Notes under the pieces: generated by a model
What the model saw: the letters and a program-made list of their open reading frames with translations, nothing else
Databases searched by the model: none
Told to the model about the DNA's origin: nothing
Translations under genes and position numbers: made by a program
Source: DASSUW01 sp963849695
Lineage (GTDB): Bacteria; Actinomycetota; Thermoleophilia; Solirubrobacterales; Solirubrobacteraceae
Reading direction: 5' to 3'
Length of the DNA stretch: 64,000 bases
Assembly (NCBI GenBank): GCA_963849695.1
Contig: CAWKIT010000040.1
Location: 7,401-71,400 of the forward strand
Shown: in pieces, positions 43,704-51,417 of the stretch
Layout: every line of letters begins with the position of its first letter
Numbering within the stretch: the stretch's first letter is position 1

Positions 43704-44686
43704 TCGAGCAGCTCCGCGCCTTCACCTACGAACGCCAGCGGCTCGGGCAGGCCGCACCCAACCCCGCCCGGGCGCTCGACGACGTCATCGCCGTCTACAG
43801 CTCGCACCCGTCCGCGCCGCTCTCCCTGCACGCGCGGACGAAAGCGATGACCGCGGCGAAGTTCCACAAGCTCGACGTCCTGCGCCTGCCCGCCATGCGC
43901 CAGTCGATCCACCTCCTGCCCCGCAAGACGGCGCCCCTCGCCTTCCACGCCACGCCCGCCCCGCCGGCCGACCGCAAGAAGCGGATGAAGCACTTCAAGT
44001 TCACGGAGAAGCGCTACGAGGAGCTGCGCGAGCAGATCCTCGCAGCCGCGACCGAGCCGCTCACGCTGCCCGAGCTGCGCGAGGCCGTCGGCGCGGACGC
44101 CAACGAGTTCAAGGGCATCTCCGCCCAGATGACCCGCGACGGCGAGCTGCTCCGCGTCGGCGCCAAGAGCCTGCGCTCCAACGAGCTCCGCTACGTGGTC
44201 GTCGAGCTCGAGGACGCCGACCCGGACGAGGCTCTGGCATGGCTCGCGGGCGAGTACCTGCGCGCGTTCGGGCCCGTCCGCCCCAAGGACTTCCAGTGGT
44301 GGGCGGGGGTCGGTGCCGGTCGCGCCAAGCAGGCGCTCGCCGCCCACGACGCCGAGGAGCTCGACGGCGGCCTGCTGATCCGCCCGCAGGACGTCAAGCC
44401 GTTCGAGAAGGCCAAGCCGCCCAAGAACGCCGTCGACCTGCTCCCCAAGTGGGACAGCTACACGATGGGCTACGCGCCCGACGGCCGCGACCGCTTCGCC
44501 CACCCCGACGTCGTCGAGCAGTGCTACGACTTCCGCGGCGACGGGCGCCCGGTGATCCTCGTCGACGGCCAGGCGGCCGGCACCTGGGAGAAGCAAGAGC
44601 CCGACCTCTTCGACAAGGTCCCGGCGAAGACGCAGCGCCTGATCGACGAGCGCCTCGCCGCCGTCAAGGCGTTCTTGGGCGAGTAG
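43700..44686 (+). CDS. AlkZ-like winged-helix protein (HTH_42 family)
   Basis: A 328-residue protein of the winged-helix AlkZ/YcaQ superfamily (DNA glycosylases for interstrand crosslinks and alkylated bases). Typical are DVIAVYSSHPSAPLSLHART, LRLPAMRQSIHLLPRKTAPL and PVRPKDFQWWAGVGAGRAKQ, with LLPKWDSYTMGYAPDGRDRF. The QxQ catalytic motif of AlkZ is not evident; here RQSIHL lies at a similar place. Coupled to the methyltransferase gene by ATGA. Converges with the glycosyltransferase gene with a 23-base overlap. Confidence 0.75.
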   Translation: MIEQLRAFTYERQRLGQAAPNPARALDDVIAVYSSHPSAPLSLHARTKAMTAAKFHKLDVLRLPAMRQSIHLLPRKTAPLAFHATPAPPADRKKRMKHFKFTEKRYEELREQILAAATEPLTLPELREAVGADANEFKGISAQMTRDGELLRVGAKSLRSNELRYVVVELEDADPDEALAWLAGEYLRAFGPVRPKDFQWWAGVGAGRAKQALAAHDAEELDGGLLIRPQDVKPFEKAKPPKNAVDLLPKWDSYTMGYAPDGRDRFAHPDVVEQCYDFRGDGRPVILVDGQAAGTWEKQEPDLFDKVPAKTQRLIDERLAAVKAFLGE

Positions 44687-45830
44687 CCCACCGCTCGATC
44701 TCGACACACGCCCGTGCAGGCGAGTCGTGCGTCGCGATCCACCGCGCCAGCGCCTCGACCGGCGCGCTCGGCCGCGCCAGAGCCCGCCGCACCGCCAACC
44801 GCACGCCGCGCGGCGTGCACAGCCGCTTCGGCAGCCGCACCCCGAACCCGGCCCAGTCGACCCGCGCCGCGTTCTCGGCCATGTCGCCGCCGGCCGGCGA
44901 GACCACCACCCGGCAGCCCGCCGCGAGCGCCAGCATCAGCGTCCCGTGCCCGCCGTGCGTCACCACCACGTCGCACGCCGGCATGGTCTTCGAGTACGAC
45001 AGCCACGGGACCACCACGGCGTTGCCGGACGACGGCTCACTCCCGGCCGCGATGACCCGCACCGGCTCGCGAGCCAGCCCCTGGAGCGCCGCCCGCAACA
45101 GCACGCGCCCCGGGTCCTGTGACGTCGACGGCGCCACCAGCACCACCGGCCCCTCGCCCGCCGGGGGCGAAACCGCCGAGGCGGGCGGCTCCCACAGCAG
45201 CGGCCCCACCACCCGCACCCACGAAGGCCAGTCGCGCGGGTACTCGAGCTGCGGCACCGAGGCCACGAGCGTCAGCGAGCGCGACAACGCGGTATGCACG
45301 TACGGCAGCGGCGCCAGCCCCAGCCGCGCCCGGCAGTCGTTGTACTCGCGCCGCCCGCGCTCGAGCCCGATCGCGACCAGGCGATCGCTGCCGCGCCACA
45401 GCGCCCGCCCGGCCGCCGTCCGCGGCAGCCGCGCCCCGATCGAGTACGGCGGGAACCCCGGCGGCAGGTGCGGGTGCAGGTGGGGGACGAGCGTCGCCAC
45501 CGGCACGCCCTCGAGCTCGGCGGCCAGCGCCGGCGCCGGGGTGAGGATGTCCGCGACCGCGACGTCGGGCGCGAACGACCGCACCAGCGGCTGCGTCTCG
45601 CGCGCCGCCCGCACGGCCGCCGCGTACGGGGTCAGCGGCCGCTCCAGCGTGGGGAACACGTGGTACTCCGGCGCCGCCGCGAACTCGATCCCGGCCGCCG
45701 ACGCCGCCGGCTCCCACCGCCGCCACGTCTGCAGCGCGACCGTATGCCCGCGTGCCACCAGCGCCTCGCCGAGGGCGAGCATCGGGAACGCGTGGCCCGG
45801 ATCGCCGAACGCGCCGAGGAGGATCCTCAA
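44664..45830 (-). CDS. MGT/UGT-type glycosyltransferase
   Basis: A 388-residue GT1-type enzyme (RILLGAFGDPGHAFPMLALG, VADILTPAPALAAELEGVPV, and the donor motif VVTHGGHGTLMLALAAGCRV followed by SPAGGDMAENAARV). Related to macrolide and UDP-glucuronosyl glycosyltransferases. The TTG start overlaps the LLM stop (TTGA), giving a two-gene operon with the oxidoreductase. Acceptor and sugar unknown. Confidence 0.85.
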   Translation of the reverse strand: MRILLGAFGDPGHAFPMLALGEALVARGHTVALQTWRRWEPAASAAGIEFAAAPEYHVFPTLERPLTPYAAAVRAARETQPLVRSFAPDVAVADILTPAPALAAELEGVPVATLVPHLHPHLPPGFPPYSIGARLPRTAAGRALWRGSDRLVAIGLERGRREYNDCRARLGLAPLPYVHTALSRSLTLVASVPQLEYPRDWPSWVRVVGPLLWEPPASAVSPPAGEGPVVLVAPSTSQDPGRVLLRAALQGLAREPVRVIAAGSEPSSGNAVVVPWLSYSKTMPACDVVVTHGGHGTLMLALAAGCRVVVSPAGGDMAENAARVDWAGFGVRLPKRLCTPRGVRLAVRRALARPSAPVEALARWIATHDSPARACVEIERWATRPRTP

Positions 45831-46864
45831 GCCAGCTCGGCGACGAGCCGCAGCTGCGCGATCCGGTCGTCGTACGTCCACGCCATCGGCGACACCATCA
45901 GCGTGCCGACGCCCGCGTCGCGGAACACCGCCAGCCGCTCGCGCACCGCGTCTCGCGGCCCGCACAGCGACACGGTGTCCAGCAGCTCGTCCGGCAGGGC
46001 GGCCATCGCCTCGTCGCGCTTGCCCTCGAGGTACAGGTCCTGCACCCGCTGGGCGGCGTCCTCGAACCCGTATCGCCGCACCAGCGCGTTGTAGAAGTTC
46101 TTCTCGCGCGACCCCATGCCGCCGACGTACAGCGCCACGTACGGCCGCATCGCGTCGCGCGCCGCGGCGAGGTCGTCGCTGATCATCACGTTCACGGTCG
46201 GGGCGATCTCGAAGTCCTCGAACCCCTTGCCGTTCCCCGCGCGCGCGAAGCCCTCCTCGAGCAGCGGCCGGAACTCGGCCACGTGCTCGGGGGAGAACAG
46301 GGTCGGGATCCAGCCGTCGGCGATCTCGGCCGCCAGCTTCGTGTTGTTCGGCCCGATCGCGGCCAGGAAGACGGGGATCCGCTCCTGCACCGGCGCGATC
46401 GTGAGCTTCAAGGCCTTTCCCGGCCCGTCCGGCAGCGGCAGCTCGAGCGTCTCCCCCCGATACTCGACCCGCCGGCGCGAGAGCGCCAGCCGCACCACCT
46501 CGACGTACTCGCGCGTGCGCTGGAGCTGGCGCCCGAAGCGCTGGCCGTGCCAGCCCTCGGCGACCTGTGGGCCGGAGGAGCCGATGCCGAGGATCATCCG
46601 CCCGCCCGAGAGCTGGTCGAGCGTGGCCGCCGTCATCGCGGTCATCGCCGCCGAGCGTCCGGGCATCTGGAAGATCGCCGAGCCGAGCCGGATCTTCGAC
46701 GTCGCGTGAGCGAGCCAGCCGAGGATCGTGGCCGCGTCGGAGCCGTACGCCTCGGCCGTCCACACCGAGTCGTAGCCGAGCCGCTCGGCCTCCTGCACCA
46801 GGGCCAGCTGATCCTCTGCCGACAGGCCGAGGCCCCAATAACCGACGTGCACGCCGAGCTTCAT
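45827..46864 (-). CDS. LLM-class F420-dependent oxidoreductase
   Basis: A 345-residue luciferase-like TIM-barrel enzyme (LGVHVGYWGLGLSAEDQLAL, RLGYDSVWTAEAYGSDAATI, LSGGRMILGIGSSGPQVAEG, LFSPEHVAEFRPLLEEGF). The actinobacterial subfamily uses reduced F420. Located in the cytoplasm; substrate unknown. Coupled to the glycosyltransferase (TTGA), so they may act on one small molecule. Divergent from the metallopeptidase gene. Confidence 0.88.
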   Translation of the reverse strand: MKLGVHVGYWGLGLSAEDQLALVQEAERLGYDSVWTAEAYGSDAATILGWLAHATSKIRLGSAIFQMPGRSAAMTAMTAATLDQLSGGRMILGIGSSGPQVAEGWHGQRFGRQLQRTREYVEVVRLALSRRRVEYRGETLELPLPDGPGKALKLTIAPVQERIPVFLAAIGPNNTKLAAEIADGWIPTLFSPEHVAEFRPLLEEGFARAGNGKGFEDFEIAPTVNVMISDDLAAARDAMRPYVALYVGGMGSREKNFYNALVRRYGFEDAAQRVQDLYLEGKRDEAMAALPDELLDTVSLCGPRDAVRERLAVFRDAGVGTLMVSPMAWTYDDRIAQLRLVAELA

Positions 46865-46905
46865 GAGCCGCGCGAAGGTATCAGGAGGCGGCGACCCGCT
46901 ATCCC

Positions 46906-48052
46906 ATGCAGAGGATGCGCACGCCCCTGACAGTGATGGCGGTGCTCGGCGTGGCCCTGTATGGGCTGTGGCTCGTGACCGAGGACGGCGGGACCGAGCC
47001 GGCGCCCGCGGCGGCGGCGATCCCGGTGATCGCCGAGCGGGTGGAGGCGCTGCGCGACCTGCGCTTCGAGCAGATCCCGCGCCCGGTGACCGTCACGCCC
47101 GAGCAGGCGCGCCGCGAGGGCCTCTCGGACCTCGACCGCAACTACCCGCCGGAGCGCCTGCGCGCCGACGAGGAGATCCTCAAGCTGCTGGGGCTGATCG
47201 ACGAGGACGCCGACCTGCGCGACCTCGCCGGGTCGCTGTTCGGCGAGGGCGTGGCCGGCTACTACGACCCGCGCGACGGGCGCCTGCGCGTGGTCGAGGG
47301 CGCCGGGACCGGCAACCGCGTGCTCGAGGAGATGGTCCTCGCCCACGAGCTCACGCACGCCCTCGAGGACCAGCGGTTCGGGCTCCCGCAGACGCCGGCC
47401 ACCGACGACCGCTCGCTCGCGCGCGCGGCGCTGCACGAGGGCACGGCCACGGCACTCATGACCGCCTACATCCAGGAGCACTTCAGCGCGGAGGAGGCGC
47501 TCGGTGGCCTGCTCGGCTCGGCGTTCGAGGACACCGGCGACCTGCCGCCGTTCATGGAGGCGCAGGTGCTGTTCCCGTACGTGGGCGGGGAGCGGTTCGC
47601 CGGCCACCTGCTGAGACGCGCCGGCGGGCGCTGGAACCTGGTCGACACCGCCTACGAGCTTCGCCCGCCGGCCTCGACCGAGCAGGTCCTGCATCCGCGG
47701 GCCTACCTGCGCGCGGACGAGCCGCTGCCGGTCCGCCTGCGCGCTCGAGCGGTGCTCGGCGACGGGTGGCGGCGGGCGACGGCCGGCACCTGGGGCGAGC
47801 TCCAGACGCGCGAGCTGCTCGGCTCGGCGCGCGCCGCGGCCGGCTGGGGCGGCGACCGCTACGAGCTGTGGCGATCGGACGGGGACCGGGCGCTGATCAT
47901 GCGCTGGCGGTGGGACACGCCGCGCGACGTGGCGGAGTTCGAGCAGCGGCTGCGCGGCGATGGACCTCGGCGTGGTGGCCCGCCGCGGCGGGCTCGTGAC
48001 GCTGGTGGTGGCGCCCGAGCCGCTCGCCGAACGTCTGGCGGCGCGCGCGTGA
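46906..48052 (+). pseudogene. Membrane-anchored HExxH metallopeptidase-like protein, frameshifted near 3' end
   Basis: A signal anchor (residues 4-22: MRTPLTVMAVLGVALYGLWL) is followed by a zincin-like domain. The motif LAHELTHALEDQRFG (His146/Glu147/His150) and a downstream HEGTATALM fit a gluzincin. The frame breaks at about 47953-47961: AEFEQRLR continues as MDLGVVARRGGLVTLVVAPE and ends RLAARA-TGA at 48052. Removing one G in GCGCGGCGAT restores it (restored length about 381 residues). The TGA overlaps the MFS start (GTGA). Most of the protein is intact, so it may be functional. Confidence 0.75.
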
Positions 48053-49311
48053 CAGGTCGGCTCGACCGCCGCGCGCTCGGGGTCCTTGCGGGCGGCCACC
48101 TCTGCGTCGATCTCTGCCAGGGCGCCGTCCCCGCCCTGCTGCCGTTCCTGGCCGCCGAGCGCGGCTACTCGTACGCCGCGCTCGGCGCCCTCGTCCTGTT
48201 CTCGACGATCGGCTCCTCGATCATCCAGCCGCTGTTCGGACTGCTCTCGGACCGCATCGCGCAGCCGTGGCTGATGCCGGGCGGGCTGGTGCTGGCGGGC
48301 GTCGGGATCGCGCTCGCCGGGCCGGCGCCGAGCTACGGGCTCACCGCGCTCGCGGTCGTGGTGAGCGGGCTGGGCGTCGCCGCCTTCCATCCGGAGGGGG
48401 CGAAGTTCGCGGGGCTCGCCTCGTTCGAGCGCAAGGGGCGGGGGATGAGCCTGTTCTCGGTCGGCGGCAACGCCGGCTTCGCGCTCGGGCCGCTGCTCAC
48501 CACGCCGCTGGTGCTGGTGTTCGGACTGTCCGGGACGCTCGCGCTGGTCGTGTTCCCGCTCGCGGCGGCGGTGCTCACGGCGCGGGAGATCGGCCGCCTG
48601 CGCGGGCTCGAGGAGGCCCGGCCGCCGGCGCCGGCGGGCGCCGGCGAAGACGACTGGGGCGCGTTCAGCCGGCTCGGCGGGCTGATCGCGCTGCGCTCGG
48701 GCGTCTACTTCGGCCTGCAGGCGTTCATCCCGGCCTATTTCGTCGTCGAGCTGAGCTCGAGCGAGGCGGCCGGCAACGCCGCGCTGACGATCATGCTGGC
48801 GGCGGGAGCGGTCGGCACGCTGGTCGGCGGCGGGCTGGTCGACCGCTGGGGCGGGCGGGCGGTGCTCGTCGGCACCCAGCTGCTGCTCCTGCCGCTGCTC
48901 GTCGTGCTGCCGCTGGCCGGCGCGGCGCCCGCCACCATCGTCCTCGGCCTCGTCGGGTTCGTCACGATCGCCAGCTTCTCGATCACCATCATCCTCGGCC
49001 AGGCGTACCTGCCGAACCGCATGGGGCTGGCCTCCGGCGTGACGCTCGGGCTGGCGATCGGCCTCGGCGGCGTGGCGGCGACCGCGCTGGGCGTGATCGC
49101 CGACGCCGCCGGGCTCCATGCGGTGCTGTGGACGATCGCCGTGCTGCCGCTGCCTTCGATCGCGCTCGCGTTCAGCCTGCCGTCCGTGCCGCCGGCCGCC
49201 TTACCGGCGCAGCCCGAGGTACTGCAGCGCCGCGAACCCGGCGACGACGACGGCCTGGAGCGCGATCCACACCTGGCCGACGGGGTCGGGGGTGAACGTG
49301 TCGAGCGCTAG
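48049..49311 (+). CDS. MFS transporter, fosmidomycin-resistance (FSR) type
   Basis: A 420-residue 12-helix transporter (HLCVDLCQGAVPALLPFLAA, GVAAFHPEGAKFAGLASFER, then a second six-helix half beginning around IALRSGVYFGLQAF). HPEGAK is typical of the fosmidomycin-resistance family. The last 40 residues (from about AQPEVLQRRE) are antisense to the neighbouring membrane fragment and do not look like transporter, so the stop may have been lost by a rearrangement. GTG start overlaps the peptidase stop. Confidence 0.85.
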   Translation: MTGRLDRRALGVLAGGHLCVDLCQGAVPALLPFLAAERGYSYAALGALVLFSTIGSSIIQPLFGLLSDRIAQPWLMPGGLVLAGVGIALAGPAPSYGLTALAVVVSGLGVAAFHPEGAKFAGLASFERKGRGMSLFSVGGNAGFALGPLLTTPLVLVFGLSGTLALVVFPLAAAVLTAREIGRLRGLEEARPPAPAGAGEDDWGAFSRLGGLIALRSGVYFGLQAFIPAYFVVELSSSEAAGNAALTIMLAAGAVGTLVGGGLVDRWGGRAVLVGTQLLLLPLLVVLPLAGAAPATIVLGLVGFVTIASFSITIILGQAYLPNRMGLASGVTLGLAIGLGGVAATALGVIADAAGLHAVLWTIAVLPLPSIALAFSLPSVPPAALPAQPEVLQRREPGDDDGLERDPHLADGVGGERVER

Positions 49312-49365
49312 CACGAGCAGGCTGCCGGCGGCCCAGGCCAGGTTCGCGAGGATCACGGCGACCAC
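49201..49365 (-). pseudogene. C-terminal fragment of a small integral membrane protein
   Basis: A 54-codon fragment with two transmembrane helices (VAVILANLAWAAGSLLVLAL and VWIALQAVVVAGFAALQYLG, ending LRR). Its full-length relatives carry another N-terminal helix. Here the upstream sequence is the end of the truncated XRE gene. It looks like the leftover of a deletion that joined two genes near 49385. Confidence 0.55.
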
Positions 49366-49889
49366 GCCGGCGCGGGGGATCGCCGGTCGAGCAGATGCGC
49401 GCGCCACTCGCCGTAGTTGAGGATCCGCGACGCCATCCCGTCCGGGTGCAGGCTCACCCGCAGGACGTTGACCGGCGGCTCCATCAGCTCCGCCGGCACG
49501 TCCGCCGTGAACGTCGCGATGCTGCGGTTGGCGGCGGCGAGGTTCCACCAGCGGTCGACCACCACGGCCGGGTACGGCTCGTGGCCGGCCAGCACGCGGT
49601 CGAGCGCGTCGCGCACCGGCGCCATCTCCGGCGCGTCGATCGGCCGCTCCTCGAACGCCGGCGCGAAGCCCGCGGCCAGCAGCAGCCGGTTGCGCTCGCG
49701 CAGCGGCACGTCGAGCTGCTCGGAGAGGTGCAGGACCATCTCGCGGCTCGGCCTCGAGCGGCCGGTCTCGAGGAAGCTCAGGTGCCGGGCCGACACGCCG
49801 GCCTCCAGCGCGAGGTCGAGCTGGCTGAGCCGGCGGCGCTGCCGCCAGTCCCGCAACAGCGTCCCGAGGGGAACGGTGGCCGTGCTCAT
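49353..49889 (-). CDS. XRE-family regulator with C-terminal MmyB-like domain, truncated
   Basis: A 178-residue protein. The HTH is LLRDWRQRRRLSQLDLALEA with GVSARHLSFLETGRS; the ligand-binding MmyB-like domain covers residues 85-170 (PYPAVVVDRWWNLAAANRSI, VNVLRVSLHPDGMASRILNY). Relatives are about 260-280 residues and continue for about 90 more after GEWRAHLL. Here DRRSPAPAWSP and a stop follow instead. The DNA-binding part is intact. Divergent-like position next to a second MFS gene. Confidence 0.8.
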   Translation of the reverse strand: MSTATVPLGTLLRDWRQRRRLSQLDLALEAGVSARHLSFLETGRSRPSREMVLHLSEQLDVPLRERNRLLLAAGFAPAFEERPIDAPEMAPVRDALDRVLAGHEPYPAVVVDRWWNLAAANRSIATFTADVPAELMEPPVNVLRVSLHPDGMASRILNYGEWRAHLLDRRSPAPAWSP

Positions 49890-49946
49890 GCCGCCGCACG
49901 CTAGCGAGGGCGCACCCGCCCGGCACTTACCTGGCGGGTAACGACC

Positions 49947-51164
49947 TCAGGCGTCCTGATAGGCGGGCGCGGTCCTGCGGAGCCCCGCCGAGGGGGAGGC
50001 GAGCATGATCAGCGCCGCGACACCGATCGCGAGCGGGATCGCACCCGAGAGCAGCAGCGCGGGCCGGGCGCCGATCGCCCCGATCAGCACGCCGCCGGCG
50101 CCGAGCGCGCCCAGCTCGGCGCCGTTGCGTGCCGCGTTGTAGGCGGCGAACGCGCGGCCGCGCAGAGCGTCCGGCACGCGCTCGTGGATCAGCGTGCGCA
50201 GCAGGACGTTCTTGACGCCGTGCGCGATGCCGCCGAGCGTGAAGCCGGCGAACGCGGCCCACAGCACGCCGGAAGCCGCCGCCGCGGCGATGCCGAGCCC
50301 CTGCACGGCGACGCCGGCCAGGGCGCCGGCCGCCAGCGCGGCCGGCGGGATGCGGCGTGCGAGCCCGACCGCGCCGGCGACCATCCCGAGCGTCCAGCTC
50401 GCCATCAGCACGCCGTACGCGGCGTCGCCGGCCTTCAGGACGTCGGTGACGTAGAAGACCTCGGCGGCGATCGACATCGAGAAGAACAGCAGCGCCGCGA
50501 CCGCGCCGGCGAGCGTGACGCGCAGGACGCGGTCGGCGGTCAGGTACGCGAGGCCGTCGCGCGCCCGGCCGCCGTCGCCCTCGACCTTCGCGGCAGCCTG
50601 CGGGTGGCGGCGGGCGTGCATGAGGCGGGCGGCGAGAGCGACGGCGGCGAAGGTGGCGGCGTCGACCAGCAGGGCGACCTCGAGCAGCCCGGCCGCGGCG
50701 AGCAGGCCGCCCACGAGCGGGCCGCCGGTAGCGCCCGCGTAGCGCGCGGTCTCGACCAGCCCGTTGGCCTCGCTGACACGGTCGGGCCCGGAGGCGACGG
50801 GGACGAGCGCGAACTCGGCCGGCTGCGCGATCGCGTTGCCGGCGCCGATCGCGGCGGTGAGCACGAGGATCGCGGTCAGCGAGTCCGGAGTGAGCGCCAA
50901 GGCCGCGACGGCGGCGGCCTGCGCGAGCGACGCGATCCACAGCAGCCGGGCGTTCTCGAACCGGTCGGCGAGCCGGCCGGCGACGCCGCCGAGCGCGACG
51001 ACCGGGCCGAACAGCGCGAGGAAGAAGGCGGAGACCGCGAGCGGCGAGCCGCTGATCGCCGCGACGTGCAGCGCGAGCGGGATCCACAGCAGGAAGTCGC
51101 CGAACGCCGACAGGCCGACGGCCCCGACGATCAGGCGGACGTCGCGGATCCGGAGCACGGTCAT
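49947..51164 (-). CDS. MFS transporter (EntS/drug-efflux-like)
   Basis: A 405-residue 12-helix transporter (MTVLRIRDVRLIVGAVGLSA, FGPVVALGGVAGRLADRFEN, LRTLIHERVPDALRGRAFAA). The GRLADR and RGRAF motifs are typical of MFS_3 type efflux carriers. Start ATG 51164 from the family N-terminus; longer frames go through a low-complexity stretch. Adjacent to the truncated XRE gene, which might have controlled it. Confidence 0.85.
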   Translation of the reverse strand: MTVLRIRDVRLIVGAVGLSAFGDFLLWIPLALHVAAISGSPLAVSAFFLALFGPVVALGGVAGRLADRFENARLLWIASLAQAAAVAALALTPDSLTAILVLTAAIGAGNAIAQPAEFALVPVASGPDRVSEANGLVETARYAGATGGPLVGGLLAAAGLLEVALLVDAATFAAVALAARLMHARRHPQAAAKVEGDGGRARDGLAYLTADRVLRVTLAGAVAALLFFSMSIAAEVFYVTDVLKAGDAAYGVLMASWTLGMVAGAVGLARRIPPAALAAGALAGVAVQGLGIAAAAASGVLWAAFAGFTLGGIAHGVKNVLLRTLIHERVPDALRGRAFAAYNAARNGAELGALGAGGVLIGAIGARPALLLSGAIPLAIGVAALIMLASPSAGLRRTAPAYQDA

Positions 51165-51265
51165 GGCGCGAGTGTCCGCGACGACCGTTCTCGCACCGTT
51201 CGCCCAGCGTGAAAGCCGCGCAAAACGAACATCAACTGCGGCGGGGTAAGGGGGTAGCGCCGCGA

Positions 51266-51316
51266 TCGTCCGTGGCGCCTTTGCGTCGATATTCGGGGTG
51301 AAGGCGCCACGGACGA
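51266..51316. repeat. 16-bp perfect inverted repeat
   Basis: TCGTCCGTGGCGCCTT (51266-51281) and AAGGCGCCACGGACGA (51301-51316) are exact complements with a 19-base loop. It could be a terminator or the edge of a deleted element. Confidence 0.6.
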
Positions 51317-51417
51317 CCGCCGCGGGCGCGACCACCCACCTCGACGAGGCGGTCCGCCGCAACGAGGCCGCCGGCTTCACGGTCTGGGCCGACCACGCCC
51401 GCGGCGCGCTCGGTTAG
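51301..51417 (+). pseudogene. Possible C-terminal remnant of a TPR/regulator protein
   Basis: One frame reads TTHLDEAVRRNEAAGFTVWA, DHARGALG and stop, resembling the C-terminal helical repeat of LuxR-LAL or AfsR-type proteins. No upstream portion is present. It begins inside the inverted repeat. Weak call. Confidence 0.25.

Noticed and set aside
46906..49311. One 801-residue peptidase-transporter fusion
   Set aside because: A frameshift at about 47955 explains it. The peptidase C-terminus and MFS start are visible separately with a GTGA overlap.
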